A stretch of DNA of 64,000 nt from Lycorma delicatula (GCF_047948215.1 NC_134463.1:100542657-100606656); one strand, 5' to 3'; positions 1 to 13,277 are shown, numbered from the stretch's first letter. Notes: generated from the sequence alone by a model not told the origin. Numbers and translations are program-made.

Positions 1-1790
1 ACTCTTCATATAAATATATAAAAACCACTCAGTTTTTTTTTAATCTATTCTTTAAGGGGTCCAACGCTGTACGCCGCGGCGGCTCAACCAAAACAACTAC
101 TGTCACTGTTACTGTATGTTTGTGTGACGCGACTGGCTGCATCTGCCTCAGTTAATTGAGTAAAAAACATGAAATAAAACATAAATTTTACTGCGACGGG
201 AAACGCAAGTAACCACACAGCGCGGACGAAAGCCGGGCCAGGGATGCTACAAGTATTTATGGTTATATACGAGAATCTGTATAAAAAAAACTGTAGTTTT
301 ATAGTTAAAGATTACATGTATTACTTTATTCTTTTTATCTAATATAAGTTGAATGGTACCCGTTAGGGAAGCTCCGTAAGTTCATTTTAAAATAATATAG
401 CTCATATATAACAGTGATAACAAGACGATATTGACTGTTATCTTCGAAATAATCCTATATTCATGACGTAACACGTTAACGGTGTAACGATTTATTCATC
501 CTAATTAGTACAGATGTATTTTTTGAATGAGGTTATCAGTTAATAGGTTAATAATATTTTTCATTCCTTTCGGTTAAATGCTGATTTTGTAACCTCAACA
601 AATTTACTATCTTAGTTGCTTGTTTAATGATTATTAATTATTATTTTCATAGAGTTTTACCTTCTATCATTAAATTAAACAATCCTGAATCGCTTATTAT
701 ACGGCCAAGAAATATACATCCCTTTATATTATTACATTGCTTTTGTTCTATTGCATATTTCCCTACCATACTGCGCTACACTTCACAAAAATGTTTTCAA
801 AAATCTCTGAGTAATAGTTAAATCAATATTTGGTGCTAGCAGACGTCTTTTTTCATTAAAGCTCTCTTTTCTTGCCTGCTTTTGATATCCTCATTACTTC
901 TACCAAAATAACAAACTTCTCCCATTTCTGTTGTAAGTTATTTTTTTCTAATTATTTAATTTTTCATTGACATTCTTTCTACGATATTCTATTATTTTTT
1001 ATTTTAATCTTGCTTTCAAAAAATAAATTTCTCCCTGAAAATAAATCTGTTGCAATTAATATTACTTCTACATTATTATTTGATTTCTGAAAAAGATCGT
1101 CAGTGAATCTTAATATTTTGTCCTTCGGGTAGTCAATTCGCATAGTTCATTCGGATAGTTCGCTTAGTTCATTCGTTTTCATTCGGATAGTTCAAAATTT
1201 TAGGTGCAATAAAAACAGATCACATTCCTGTCTCCCTCCAATCTGATCTATATTTACTGTAAAATAAAAAAAGTTCAGTACACATTAGGCATCGAAAATT
1301 ACAATTTCAGTAATCTCATTACTGTAATCGCAAAAACTTTGTTAGGTTTCAATTTATGAAAAATATTAGTTATATACTTATTCTGCGTTAGGTTTTATTC
1401 ATTTTTTCGCTTATCTTAATGTAACAAAGTATCCATTAGTCTTCAAAATGATTACTTTCAACGCCTAAAAAAATCCATGTAATTTTTAGCAACCAACCGA
1501 TTACAGTAATACAGATATATCCCGTCTGCATCATTATAACTGATTCTATCTATGTAGGCTATAGGCTATACAATAAGGAATAAACCGTATTTTATTCATT
1601 ATTCTGTAATATTACCTGGTGGGATTGTATAAAAATATAAATTTAAGAAGATAGAAGGCGTAGGTAGACGTAAAAATAAAGGAATAAGAGAAAAAAATAT
1701 ATAATAGAAATTGTAACTCGCTAAGTAAACAACAAGAGTGTATTTCTGTGTTGTTTACCGCTAGAGGAAATAATCCTGCAGACTATAGGA
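1..1790. other. AT-rich DNA without recognisable genes
   Basis: No reading frame here resembles a known protein, and no RNA gene was seen. About 60-260 is richer in G+C and CpG than its surroundings and could be a small regulatory patch, but nothing identifies it. The rest is A/T-rich intergenic or intronic sequence. Confidence 0.5.
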
Positions 1791-1794
1791 GGTT

Positions 1795-2250
1795 AGAAGA
1801 TAAGATACGTTTCTTGTAGGCTACGGTATAAAGGAAGAGAGAGAGAGAAACCCGACAGGGAGTTAAGGGTGAGCGAGCGAGAGAGTCGAGAAGAGATAAA
1901 GAGTGGAGAAGCAAAAAAAAAATGATGGCGGATGAGTGAAGGGTGGGTGTGTGGGGTGAGGTTTTTGAGGGCGATGAGGAGAATGGGGATGATTCATGGG
2001 GCGCAAGATGGATGTTTCACCCCTCTGATAGGGGATGGAAACTGCGGTGTAGTAGAGGAAACACGTTTTGATGCATCTTCCCATTTCTCAGCCCTTCTCC
2101 TTTCTCTTTGGACAATGACAAATATTGCTTTTTTATACGAAGATACGAACAGAGCTTCCCCCCTTGTATTCTGCTCTAGCTGGCTGGCATTGATCATAAA
2201 CTCTGTATACTATGTTGCTACGTTACTGAACAGAAGCTGAGCCCCGTTTT
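1795..2250. other. Purine-rich, GC-shifted island
   Basis: The sequence changes from strongly A/T-rich to G/A-rich on the plus strand (GA dinucleotide run near 1838-1850, G-rich block 1930-2000), then to pyrimidine-rich text by 2090. Short open frames run through it on both strands (1932-2240 plus, 1863-2084 minus), but their composition follows the purine bias and neither looks like a protein family. Similar islands occur at 29.64-30.25 and 37.48-37.76 kb. A noncoding conserved or regulatory element is possible; this is inference from composition. Confidence 0.3.
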
Positions 2251-3391
2251 TGGTCGGATCTTCTTCATCTGTTGTAGTATACAACTGAATAGACAAGTGA
2301 AAAATTATATTTCTTATAAGTGACATGACGTTAACTTTCTGTCAATAACAATCCAAGAAACTGATTAGCGATGCTTCCCTTTTACTGTAGGCAAACATTA
2401 CCGGTCGGTATTTTTTTTCTTCTCGCTTACTTGAATAAAAGAAGGGTAACAAACGTAAAATCTAAAACAACCTTTTATATTTTATTCCCACACGACCATT
2501 TTAAATAGTTCTCAAAATAACCTTTTTTTTTTTTGTGTGTGCCGTCTTCCGTTGCGTTATTATATTCTACCAAATGTGTAATTTTGTAACGTTCATAATT
2601 ACCTTTATTCAACTTATATACAGGTTAAAAGTTTTTGTTAACATCTCCTTATACTTCAGTTGTATTGCTGCCTAAATAACTCGCAGAATATCTAACAGGC
2701 CTTAACGTAAGTGGAATAAAAAGGAAAGTTACCAAATTTTTATAATTTTGAGAAAATATTAATGTAAATTTTAAAAAAATGAATAAAAACAAAAAGAGTG
2801 CAAAAATTTATCGGTAGTAAATATCTTCATATAAAAGTATAAATAAAAAAAAGAAAATGCCACAAAAGGTTTCAACCAATGGATAAAAATCTTTGAAAAA
2901 CTTTTTTTCAAAGAAAAAATAATTATTATTTCTTTACTTAGTGTTTTTCATCTACAACTGAAAATTTTTTAGACCTCCATATAAGATGTAGTTTTTCTTT
3001 ATATATTACTGTTAAAAAAAAAGCCTTATATATATGCGTTAAAAATGCCTTATGTATATATATATATATATTTTTAATACGAAGAATAGAAAAAACTGAC
3101 AAAAAATTAAGACAATTTTTATGTACTAAAGTGATATATTTTTTAATTACATTATTATTTTCAATATATGGAAAAGACCATTTGCCCTAGAGATCTCTTT
3201 GTTATCATTATTATATTTACAAAAAAAAAACCTGAAGGTATTGCACATTTAAAATATATATCAAATTTGGTTAAAAAGATTTTTCGATTAGTTTGGAAAG
3301 AAAATTTTTCGGTTACAAAGATAAAGTTTTCTATCGTTTTAAAAAAAATGTACACCCATATATTGCCGAATGATGTTAGCAGAACAACATA

Positions 3392-3429
<38 letters not shown>

Positions 3430-4620
3430 GTTTAAAATTTTGGTTTTCTGTATTTGCGATTTTTAATGAAATAAAATTTTAGAGTATTTTTAAATAGATA
3501 TTTCTTGTTGAAGTAACCTTTCCGAAATCAGAGATTAGTGAAATATGAATCACATATTTTCTAGTAGTTTTAATTAAAAACTCGAATTTATTTTAACTGA
3601 ACGAGTAAATTACATTTTGAGGTCTATTTAAATTTTTATTTTATAATATTTTAAGCAAAAGATACGGTTTTCACGGTTAGATGGAATAAACAGAATCACG
3701 TGCACAATGCAATCATCTGGGATATAGTTAAGGTCTTTACATTATTATACTATAGCTAATAATGCTATCTACTTGAACGGCGTCTCATTCTCTAGAGATT
3801 TATCCTCAAAACTTTGGTATAAGCTATATACTTCTGAAAACGACAGTAATCTAGTTTTCTATTCCAATATACGAAAGCTAGAAACAAACTACTTAAGGCT
3901 ATTGTCAACATTATTTATTAATAATTAATCAATTCGATTATATTTAAATTTTATGAGAAATATATTTATTGGCATTAATATTTTACATTTCATTAAATAA
4001 AAAAATATGAAAAATTGTTATATTACACTAACCAGGTCATTGTCTAAATTTCTTTAACCAAGCTATTTTTTGTGTTCTAGAACTGTTCATTGTTTTATAA
4101 AATATTAGTATTTATATTTACAAAGATGGCATATAATACAACAAAATAAAACGCCAAACTGAATAATTCCCTACATTGTGGTTATAAATAATATAATTAT
4201 TTTTTAGCTCTAAATAAAGTGAAAGAATAGGTTGAGTGGTTCGTATTCGTACATCATTCCAGAAATTTATTTATCTTTATTTTTTTATTGTAGAGGCGAA
4301 CAAGCAAATAAAAATAAATATTTCAACGAACAAAATTTCGTACTACAGATGAGTTTTATTTTCAAGCAGATTTTTAGAAGAAAAAAATTAATATAGTAAA
4401 TGGTAATGTAAAGCATGTTAAATTTTTAAAATATTATGCAAGATGAAGAAAAGGATTCTAGTTTGAAAAGTAACTCCAGCAAAACAAAATGAACTATAGG
4501 TATAGTCCATTAATTAAAAAAAAATAATAAAAATGTAAATTCAAAACTAATAAACGTGTATGTACATACACTTCTATGATGTAATATATACGTATATAAA
4601 CACACCTAAATATTCTCATA
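2251..4620. other. AT-rich DNA without genes, with microsatellites
   Basis: Nothing coding is supported. Poly-A/T runs and short TA runs (near 3052-3071 and 3398-3426) dominate. The open frames near 3160-3390 mirror each other on opposite strands and have low-complexity composition, so they are not treated as genes. Confidence 0.5.
3398..3426. repeat. (TA)n microsatellite
   Basis: Uninterrupted alternating T and A of about 29 bases. Confidence 0.9.
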
Positions 4621-4623
4621 TAT

Positions 4624-5879
4624 AGAAACAACATCTTAACTAGAATTCTATACAGAAGAATTGAGAGGAGAGTGGAGAAAGTGTTAGGAGAAGACCAATT
4701 TGGTTTCAGGAAAAGTATAGGGACAAAAGAAGCAATTTTAGGCCTCAGATTAATAGTAGAAGGAAGATTAAAGAAAAACAAACCAACATACTTGGCGTTT
4801 ATAGACCTAGAAAAGGCATTCGATAACGTAGACTGGAATAAAATGTTCAGCATTTTAAAAAAATTAGGGTTCAAATACAGAGATAGAAGAACAATTGCTA
4901 ACATGTACAGGAACCAAACAGCAACAGTAGCAATTGAAGAACATAAGAAAGAAGCCATAATAAGAAAGGGAGTCCGACAAGGATGTTCTCTATCTCCGTT
5001 ACTTTTTAATCTTTACATGGAACTAGCAGTTAATGATGTTAAAGAACAATTTAGATTCGGAGTAACAGTACAAGGTGAAAAGATAAAGATGCTACGATTT
5101 GCTGATGATATAGTAATTCTAGCCGAGAATAAAAAGGATTTAGAAGAAACAATGAACGGCATAGATGAAGTCCTACGCAAGAACTATCGCATGAAAATAA
5201 ACAAGAACAAAACAAAAGTAATGAAATGTAGTAGAAATAACAAAGATGGACCACTGAATGTGAAAATAGGAGGAGAAAAGATTATGGAGGTAGAAGAATT
5301 TTGTTATTTGGGAAGTAGAATTACTAAAGATGGACGAAGCAGGAGCGATATATAATGCCGAATGGCACAAGCTAAACGAGCCTTCAGTAAGAAATATAAG
5401 TTGTTTACATCAAAAATTAATTTAAATGTCAGGAAAAGATTTTTGAAAGTGTATGTTTGGAGTGTCGCTTTATATGGAAGTGAAACTTGGACGATCGGAG
5501 TATCTGAGAAGAAAAGATTAGAAGCTTTTGAAATGTGGTGCTATAGGAGAATGTTAAAAATCAGATGGGTGGATAAAGTGACAAATGAGGAGGTATTGCG
5601 GCAAATAGATGAAGAAAGAAGCATTTGGAAAAATATAGTTAAAAGAAGAGACAGACTTATAGGCCACATACTAAGGCATCCTGGAATAGTCGCTTTAATT
5701 TTGGAAGGACAGGTAGAAGGGAAAAATTGTGTAGGCAGGCCACGTTTGGAATATGTAAAACAAATTGTTAGGGATGTAGGATGTAGAGGGTATACTGAAA
5801 TGAAACGACTAGCACTAGATAGGGAATCTTGGAGAGTTGCATCAAACCAGTCAAATGACTGAAGACAAAAAAAAAAAAT
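4624..5879 (+). pseudogene. RTE-like LINE, 5'-truncated reverse transcriptase
   Basis: Codes for the reverse-transcriptase palm and thumb and the C-terminal region of a non-LTR retrotransposon that copies its RNA at a nicked genomic target. Recognisable in order are an 'EDQFGFRK' block, 'FIDLEKAFDNVDW' (first catalytic Asp), 'VRQGCSLSPLLFNLY', 'RFADDIVIL' (catalytic Asp pair near 5101), 'YLGSRITKDG', and a C-terminal block with 'YGSETWT' and 'MWCYRRMLKIRW'. The same frame runs from about 4624 to 5862, interrupted only by a TAA at 5353-5355. The endonuclease and N-terminal half are missing, so it is a 5'-truncated copy. It ends in a short 3' segment and a poly-A tail (about 5867-5878), as expected for target-primed insertion. 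The single stop makes this one of the less decayed elements here. Assignment to the RTE clade is from motif recognition. Confidence 0.85.
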
Positions 5880-7189
5880 AGAAACAACAAATTAAATCGT
5901 ATGTGCTTATAAGATATAGTAAGTTTATTCTATTTACTAATCAGTCGTTGATAAAAAACATTAAATTGCAGCCATAACTCGGACAGATTTCACAAATTTT
6001 AACCGCTTGTTAATTTAGGATGTATGATCATCCAAAAATTTCGCCGAATCTATTGACTAATTGAAATCTTAACGAAAAACCGAACACATCACAATCAATA
6101 AGTATATATTTATATATCAACTATTACACGATAGTTATCCGTAGGCATCATCAAATTACATGGAAAATCCACGAGTTAAACGTTGTCCCACAAAAACAAA
6201 CAACAAAGCAAAATCTCTTCACGACCAATCTGGTAATGACAGCTTCCATTAAAATACACTACTTAGCCAACATGTCTTTAATTAGCACCCAAGAAGATAA
6301 AAACCGGAAGAAGGTTTTATAATAACTTTATTATAACTGATCCGGTTAGGTTTTTAGCGCTATATCTCCCGCATTTGAAGGGAAAAAAATCAGCAACCAA
6401 ATTGTGCTAAACTCTATATTGACGTATTACAACCGTAGAAAGTATTTCTGAGAAAAGATTAATTGAAATCAAGATGATTTTGTGATTCAAATTTCTGTTT
6501 TTTTGGCGATTAAAATTTATTCTTAAAATTGCTTCATTTTTGCAATAATATTAAGAGTAATCTTTTTACTTTCAAATGAAATTCATCTATATTTCAGTGT
6601 TTTTATTAACCGTAGGAATTTCATAATTTTAATAAAAAATATAATACATAGTTTTCAGGTGCAACACGATTATATCATCTAAGAAAATATACGGGTTTTA
6701 TAAGTGAACATTTCAAAAAACAGTGTATGATAAATGGTTTATTTTTCACAGCTACAAATCATAAGCTCTTTGTTCAATTGGAAAGTATTAATGCTACGGT
6801 TCATCTTAAAATATTAATAAATTAACGATTGCAAAATTTTTTTTTTATTAAGGTAAAATTTAGTAAGCGTTACAATCATCCATCAGTTTTTAAAAAGTTT
6901 CATTTTAATGAAATTTATTGGAAAAAGTCTTGAAAAACCTTTTATGTAGAACATTGGTAAAATTTGTACAACTGAGGTTTTCTAATTCTACAGTATATTT
7001 AATGGGTATCAGTTTTTTCTCCTAAAATATGTCGTGCCTACTTTTTGCATAACCATTTTTGTTTTAACATTTAAACTTAAAATGTTAAAATTTATTTTCT
7101 TTAAATCCTTAAGAAAAAAATCATTGATATGAAGTACTTTTTTATAAATTTATGTATTTCGTTTCTGTTTTAGTGAAATAAATAAAGAG
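5880..7189. other. AT-rich DNA without recognisable genes
   Basis: No protein, RNA or repeat family was recognised between the poly-A tail of the preceding LINE and a weak LINE-tail remnant. Confidence 0.5.
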
Positions 7190-7425
7190 ACAAACTTAGT
7201 CGGTGGACAACGAAATGAGTTGATGCGGTTATGGATGTTGGAGAAGGTGAATAATGTAGTGCAAGGCAAAGGTAAATTAATATGTAAAACAGGTAATTAG
7301 AGTTTAGAATTTAGTAAACTTGGTAAGGTTATAAGGATCGCAAAAAAAACGGAATGAGGAATAGCAGTAAACCAGTCTGCTGACTACTTATTTAAAGAAA
7401 GCAAAACAAAAAACACAAAAAAAGT
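7190..7425 (+). mobile_element. Possible RTE 3'-end remnant
   Basis: The stretch ends in 'AAACCAGTCTGCTGACTAC' followed by an A-rich tail. This resembles the end of the RTE copy at 5.85 kb (AAACCAGTCAAATGACTGAAG plus poly-A). The upstream part is too decayed to read as protein, so it may be chance similarity. Confidence 0.3.
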
Positions 7426-7689
7426 ACATATAATTTATAAAAATAGATACATATATTATTTTTTACCTCAAATAAAAATTTGTGATCGGTTATACTATTA
7501 CAGAAAACGTAAGTATTTGGGATCACATAAAATCATATGCAGAGAGACTTCCATCGAAGGTCCTACAAACTTACATACTAGTATTCCTACACAGAACATT
7601 TAATATAAGTACGCGTATAAAGTTAGGTCAAAGAATTCATAAACAAGAGAAAAGCTGAACGAAGTGAAATATAAATATGATGTGTAACA

Positions 7690-8523
7690 CTAAGTTGATG
7701 CAGTTCCACCACAAATTACCAAGGTACAACACGTGGAGTCGTTTTAGTCTTCTAACGATTTCACTATTGTCTAGAATGTTAATACCAAAGTAGTTCACGA
7801 GGTTGTTTAGCTGTGATTTATATTTTGTACCGAACCGCTGTATTTCTTCTCAAACATACGGACAACCCAAATATTCATGGATTTCACTATTTCTTACGAA
7901 CCATGGCGCCTGTAATACTCCTGAGCTGTTTGTTTTGGAATCGTTGAAAAATCTCGATGTTACCGCTGCTTGCTGTACCCCAAAGTTGAATCATATAAGT
8001 CCAAATCGGTTTCAGAATTGCGTACAATAGTTTTTTTGTTGAATAGTGAATCTTGTGATCTCTTGCTCAGCAACCAATATATTTCCTTAAACTTAATATC
8101 CAGTTCTTTTCTCTTACAAGGACCTTCCATGTCAGACGACGATCAAAATGAAGACCATAACACCGTATACTTTGAACATGTGGTTTGAGAACGCCATCGA
8201 GATTGATCCGCGGGCAGTCTCCTCTCCTCATTGCAAATGTCACATTGCACGTGACAATTAGGCTTGACTAATCCTAATTTCCCATCTTGACTTCCATTGA
8301 TTTGGTATTCAGATTGTAGTCTACTTGAAGTCTACTTGATTTGGTATTCAGATTGTAGTCTACTTGAGTTGGGGCAATATCGACAGCCTGGATAGCCAGG
8401 AAAACCAAGATTGCCGTTTCATCGGCAAAATAAGTAACAGTGACACTGTCCGTAGTCGGTACGTCCGCTATGAAGGCAGGAAATAAAACAAGCCCTACAA
8501 TCGATCCTGAGGAACACCCGACT
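7690..8523 (-). pseudogene. Jockey-like LINE relic, reverse transcriptase
   Basis: On the minus strand the fragments, in order, resemble the RT of jockey-clade LINEs: a G-S-I-V-G turn near 8500, a 'YFADETAIL' block near 8420-8445 (one catalytic Asp replaced by Glu), a 'CHVQCDIC...RRGDCP'-like segment, an 'IWTYMIQLWGTAS' segment near 7960-8000, and the C-terminal 'RRLKRLHVLYLG' near 7740. Several frame changes and stops separate them, so it is not functional. A segment of about 39 bases is tandemly duplicated at 8297-8367. The order matches the plus-strand relics at 9.66 and 33.84 kb, so all three belong to one clade. No poly-A (poly-T on the plus strand) is seen at the left end. Confidence 0.7.
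8297..8367. repeat. 39-bp tandem duplication inside the LINE relic
   Basis: The text TTGATTTGGTATTCAGATTG with its continuation occurs twice head-to-tail, starting near 8297 and 8336. It is a local duplication within the decayed reverse-transcriptase region. Confidence 0.8.
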
Positions 8524-8524
8524 T

Positions 8525-9660
8525 AAATTTATTTATTTATTAAATTAAGGAGTACTTTGGAACTCAATCTACCTTTATCTTATTGTTTTCAGTTTCAAAA
8601 ATAATTATATTAAAAATTATTATTAAATTAAAAACTTAAATGATTTAATAATTTCAGTAACTGTAAAAAACAAAATAAAACAAAAATTAAGGGGGTATAT
8701 AGGTGGTATATTTAATCCCAATAGAACTCGATTTTAACGAAAATTATTTATTTATTTTTTAATACAATATAATAAAAATTTATTACGTTTACATTATATT
8801 ACAGTTATTTTTTAATGTATATTCGATTATCGTAAACGTTAAGGAAAATCAAGTACCGAGGGGGTCTCAAAAAAATAATTTTCGGTACCATATTTCCCAC
8901 ATAATTCAGTATTACGTACGATTTCACTCAATAAATTACTCCTATTTGATTGGTATCGAACTAATAACGAAAAAATTAGCGACATAATCATTGACTGTGA
9001 AACTAGTCAATGATTAAACAGTCAATGAACTTAAAACAGAGCTCTTTTAACATTTTTTTACAAAAATAATATCTATTATTGGGAGAGATTCATTTTTTTT
9101 TATTGCTTTTTTATCGTATCAGGATTGTATAGAAGTTTTTGCAGTCGTTGATAATTAAAATTAAAAATCAAACTTTTATCCTATTAAATGTTTCCTAAAA
9201 TTGACTTGAAACGTTGTTATTTGAAAGAATTACTTTCAACTTAAACTTATAATCTTCCATACTTAAAACGTAAAATTAAAAATATAATTTATAGTTAGAA
9301 TTTTTCTTAGCCTATGAATTCTTTTAAATGTCTTTTTTTTATTTTAGTCTCAAACTCGACCAAATAATTACCCCTCCGCATCATAAATAGAATAAAACCC
9401 CAGTAAAATTAGTAGAGTTATGTTTCTTTTTCAAAAATATTTTTTAAATTCATTTATGAAAATAAATAATTAATACATTGACAAATAATCCATTCAAATG
9501 GGTGTTCCTGGGATAATTAATTTATGTTTTGACTAAATGTATTCCGGATGGTTTAGACCAATAAAATATGTAGTTAGTTAAAAATTCAAAGATAACTTTC
9601 TTTGAGAATTTTTTGCTTACTTCGATAAATAACCAGATACACTCGTTTAGTTTTACATCC
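8525..9660. other. AT-rich DNA without recognisable genes
   Basis: No protein, tRNA or named repeat was recognised. A short inverted motif (TCATTGACT...AGTCAATGA) lies near 8988-9012. Confidence 0.45.
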
Positions 9661-9663
9661 TTT

Positions 9664-10085
9664 CCGACAGTTCGTGACGTTATAAGACAGCGCAGTGTTA
9701 AGTACCAGCAACGGCTTGAAAAATCACGTCAACCATTTAACAATCAATCTGCTTGATAACAGCAGGGATGTTCGAAGGTTGAAACATCTCCATGTGCTTG
9801 ACTTACGGGCTACTCATGACAGTTTGATAAATGACAACGACAAATTTAGTGATATTATTCTTATTTTTTTTATTTATTAATGTTTTGTTTTTGTGGGCTA
9901 TGAAGTGTTAGGCAGAAATATTTTTTTCTAATGGACTTTAAGATTACTGATAACTGTTATTATGATTTACCTGTTATGGGAGTTCCTTAAGAACCCCTTA
10001 TCATATGATTCTTGTCAAGCGACGTACTTATGTTTCCACTTAAAGGACCCGATTGTAAATACTGCTTGTTGAACAAAAAAAAATG
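9664..10085 (+). mobile_element. Jockey-like LINE, 3' end only
   Basis: A 5'-truncated copy of the jockey-like family also present at 33.84-35.11 kb. The first ~160 bases read as the C-terminus of its polymerase ('RQRSVKYQQRLEK', then 'VRRLKHLHVLDL'). A 3' UTR follows whose landmarks match the other copy: GGAGTTCCTTAAGAAC, then CTTGTCAAGCGACGTACTTA, then GGACCCGATTGTAAATA, ending TTGAACAAAAAAAAA. The shared tail and poly-A are strong evidence for a LINE insertion. Confidence 0.75.
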
Positions 10086-10129
10086 TTTTACATCCTAAAA
10101 ATTATAAAAAAATAGTTAATCCTAATTAG

Positions 10130-10235
10130 TATAGTTTTTATTCGCTTAATTGTCAGCGAAATGTATTCAAATATAAAATAAATGTATAAATATAAAACAC
10201 CTATTTTTTATCACGTAGTAATACTTTCTTGAAAA
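10130..10235 (+). repeat. Diverged direct repeat, copy 1
   Basis: This ~105-bp segment is similar to 10,765-10,870. Both contain CACTTAATTGT/CGCTTAATTGT, then a TTCAAA stretch, then TATAAAACA-CTAT and ACGTAGTAATACTT. The copies are ~635 bp apart in the same orientation. They could be ends of an old element or a local duplication. Confidence 0.5.
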
Positions 10236-10764
10236 TACTTATTACGTTAACGGTATTTACCAACAATTGTATTATAATTTCTAATTTGTTTTTCAGGAAA
10301 TGTAAATTATGGACTATTAGCAAAAATTACTCAAATTAGTCTAAAAAAAACCTTTTTTTTCAAAAAGCAATCAATGGACTTTCACAAACAAAAATCAATA
10401 TATTAGTTTTAACTTACTTCTTAATGTTCTTTAAATTTCTTCAGATAGCAAAACGAGAACATTTATTTTTCCTTTATCATTAATTAATAATTATAAAGTT
10501 CTGATTCGATCAAAAGCAGATAAAAATTAATATTTTAGGTTTTATCTCGATTTTTATTTTTTCTGATTTAACATCATTTCTCAGAAATAATAAAAGAATA
10601 AAGTTAAATAAAATTTATATCTCTTCTACAAAGACGTTTTTACCAATCATTTTTTAATTCATAATATTGGGATGCAGTGCAAAATAATTATATTAATAAA
10701 ACAAAAATCTATTTCCTATTCTATTGTATTAAGATCTATGAAAATAATTAATTCCAATATCCTT

Positions 10765-10870
10765 GGTTTCACTTAATTGTGAACGAAAAGGATTCAAAAA
10801 TAAAAATTGTTTATATATAAAACATCTATCTTTTTATTACGTAGTAATACTTTATACAAAGTAACTTTTG
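10765..10870 (+). repeat. Diverged direct repeat, copy 2
   Basis: Partner of the segment at 10,130-10,235. Shared landmarks are the CTTAATTGT motif, the TATAAAACA motif and the ACGTAGTAATACTT motif in the same order and spacing. Confidence 0.5.
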
Positions 10871-12812
10871 TGTAGTAATAATTAAACATTATTAATTACT
10901 AATTCAAATGTAATTTTCTTCTTTTTTTTATTACGGATGAATCATCTATTTCCTTTGGTGTTTTATTTATTTATTTTTTTATTGATAATTTTAGTTCGAT
11001 CATTTTTAAATTGTATTCCACTAATCATTACTTGAAAGAAAAACTATTATTACGTTTTCTGAGTCAGCGTATCATTTGTTAATGCTATACAGGATTTGAC
11101 CTTCATTTTATGTACATAAAAATCATAGAATGTATTATGTTCGTTCAAAATAGTACAATTACAATTAGTTTTTCTTCCAGCTAGGATGAAATCTGACATT
11201 GATAACTTGTAAAAAACCACATAAGGATAAAAAACCGACTGACTGCAACGTTTTCCGAAGTACTTCTTTCCTGGCTTGAATAAATACAGAAAAAACTTAT
11301 CATTTTCTGCAATTACTGACAAATTTTAAGAGTTAAGTGTAGTTCTCTAATGTTAACTGTTCATTAAAATCCATACCATTAAAATTAAAACATTTATTTC
11401 ATTTTTTCTTCTTTTTATGATGAAAAATAAAACTGTTATTTTACGGTAAACTATATTACCGATTCTGTAAAAAAAAAACCTCGAACAGCATTACTTTGCT
11501 GCTTAATACGACTGGAAATAAAAATACAACAAACCCATTTTATTCTAAAATCAACGTTGGATAATTAAGAACGTTAAACAAGTAACTTATATTCTAAAAA
11601 AATATTTCACTATAATATAAATAATATTAAGGATAAAAAATAGCATTTAAAAAACACCAAAAACACCAAAGTATCAAAATTTGTACATTGATGATGTTTG
11701 AAGAAATAATTTTACGATCCTGTTGTAAAGTATCGGCATCTTTGTCTTTCATTCGAAAATGTTATAAATTTGAATTCTTGTTAAACTTAGTATCTTTCTC
11801 ATGCTTCAACTTTTATTTACATCATATTCTCATACAGAACTTCCTTATGTGAATAATCCATAAAAAATTACTAATTTATAGAGGGTTTTTAAAACTTTTC
11901 ATATGACAGCTTGAATTTTCTAAAGAAAAAGATAAGTAACTGTGGCATTTTATCAGATTTCTAATAATCTACAATTTTTTAAAGTATATGTCTTCATTTG
12001 TATTGTCAAAATATGGACTGATTATTAAAAATGCTGATGCTTTTCTTTATTTAAAAAAAACTACATATTTTCTTTCTTAAAGTAATCTCTTCTTTTAAAA
12101 AGGTATAAATTTGAGGTAAAGTTTTTCTAAGATGTGGAGCACTTTCGTACTGGGCCCCACATTTTAGAGAATTTTTATTTTTTATGGCGTTTCTATAATT
12201 AACTAATATTTCAACAGTTGAATAAAACAAAACAAACCCTTATGTTTTCCCTTATCTTTTGGATTTTGTTTTCATTTTGCTAATTACCAATTATTAAAGA
12301 ACAATCAATGTATGTATATTCTTTCAAAATGATTGTACAATAAATATGCCAGATATGTTTTTCGTTACCTAACCGTTTAATACGTGACCGCATTGTTCGA
12401 TCCATGTTGTTTATTTTGTCTAAAGCGACCAAATTCCAGTAAACTACATAATGTAAGAACACTAAATTTATATTCTCTATGTAAAATAGTGACAGTCGGA
12501 TGTAAATGGTGTAACTTAAATTTTGAAAATATATTACGAACCACATTTTTTTAAACTTGGTATGACCGTAAATAGTACATAACGCAACGAGCCTACAATG
12601 ATAACCATTAATGCACGAGGGCAAAGTAAATTAAGACACTTGATGAGCATCGGAAACTTCGCAAGAGAGCATTAATTGCCATTATAGAGCTACATACCAC
12701 ATTTTTCTACGGCTGAAAAAATATTGGGACTATTGATTAAAATCAGTGACAGAATACATTGTTTACGGAATATATTTTTTTTAATTTTTCAAAAAATGCA
12801 TTAAACAATATA
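10871..12812. other. AT-rich DNA without recognisable genes
   Basis: Two minus-strand open frames (11,050-11,322 and 12,280-12,624) are open but show no recognisable family, domain or signal, and have no supporting context. I do not call them genes. Confidence 0.45.
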
Positions 12813-12820
12813 CTTCTGTG

Positions 12821-13277
12821 CACTGAAATATAGAAATACTGGAATGGGCAATAGCGTTAGGAATCCGTGCCAACAAAGATAGCTGATTTAGAGGTATACC
12901 TCTCTTTGTCTACAGTCCCTTCAAAAAGTTTGTGACGATCTCTCTCATCACAAATCACAAGTTATCTTTCATAATTCAAGTTATTGTAGAAAGTTTTTAT
13001 AAAAACATTTATATGATACAATGATTAACTCAACATTTATTTAATATTCATAAGCATTGAAATTTTTCTATTAATTAAATAGAATTATGAGATTTTATCA
13101 CTTAATATTAACTACAATTAAGTTTTTTGGAATCACTTTCTGAAGGGACGGTACGTTAGGTACAATGCGCATGCGCTGCACTGTACGACAATGAAAACTA
13201 TACCTCTAAATCTATCATCTATCTGCTTTTTCGTTGGACATAGGCAGTGCCCATTCCAGTATTTCTATATTTCAGTG
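12821..13277. mobile_element. hAT-type MITE with 8-bp target duplication
   Basis: A 457-bp element bounded by a perfect 30-bp terminal inverted repeat that begins CACTGAAATATAGA (12,821-12,850 and 13,248-13,277). It is flanked on both sides by the identical octamer CTTCTGTG (12,813-12,820 and 13,278-13,285). An 8-bp target duplication and a CA(C/G)TG-like tip are hallmarks of the hAT superfamily. Internally, TTTAGAGGTAT and its inverse ATACCTCTAAA are also symmetric. No transposase is encoded, so it is a non-autonomous element moved in trans. Perfect TIRs and an intact duplication suggest a comparatively recent insertion. Confidence 0.9.

Noticed and set aside
1932..2240. A 102-codon open frame beginning MSEGWVCG
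   Set aside because: Lies in a purine-biased island, overlaps open frames on the other strand, and shows no domain or codon evidence.
4494..4958. A 154-codon minus-strand frame of hydrophobic residues
   Set aside because: It is largely antisense to the RTE reverse transcriptase (4,624 onward); hydrophobicity follows from the A-rich sense strand.
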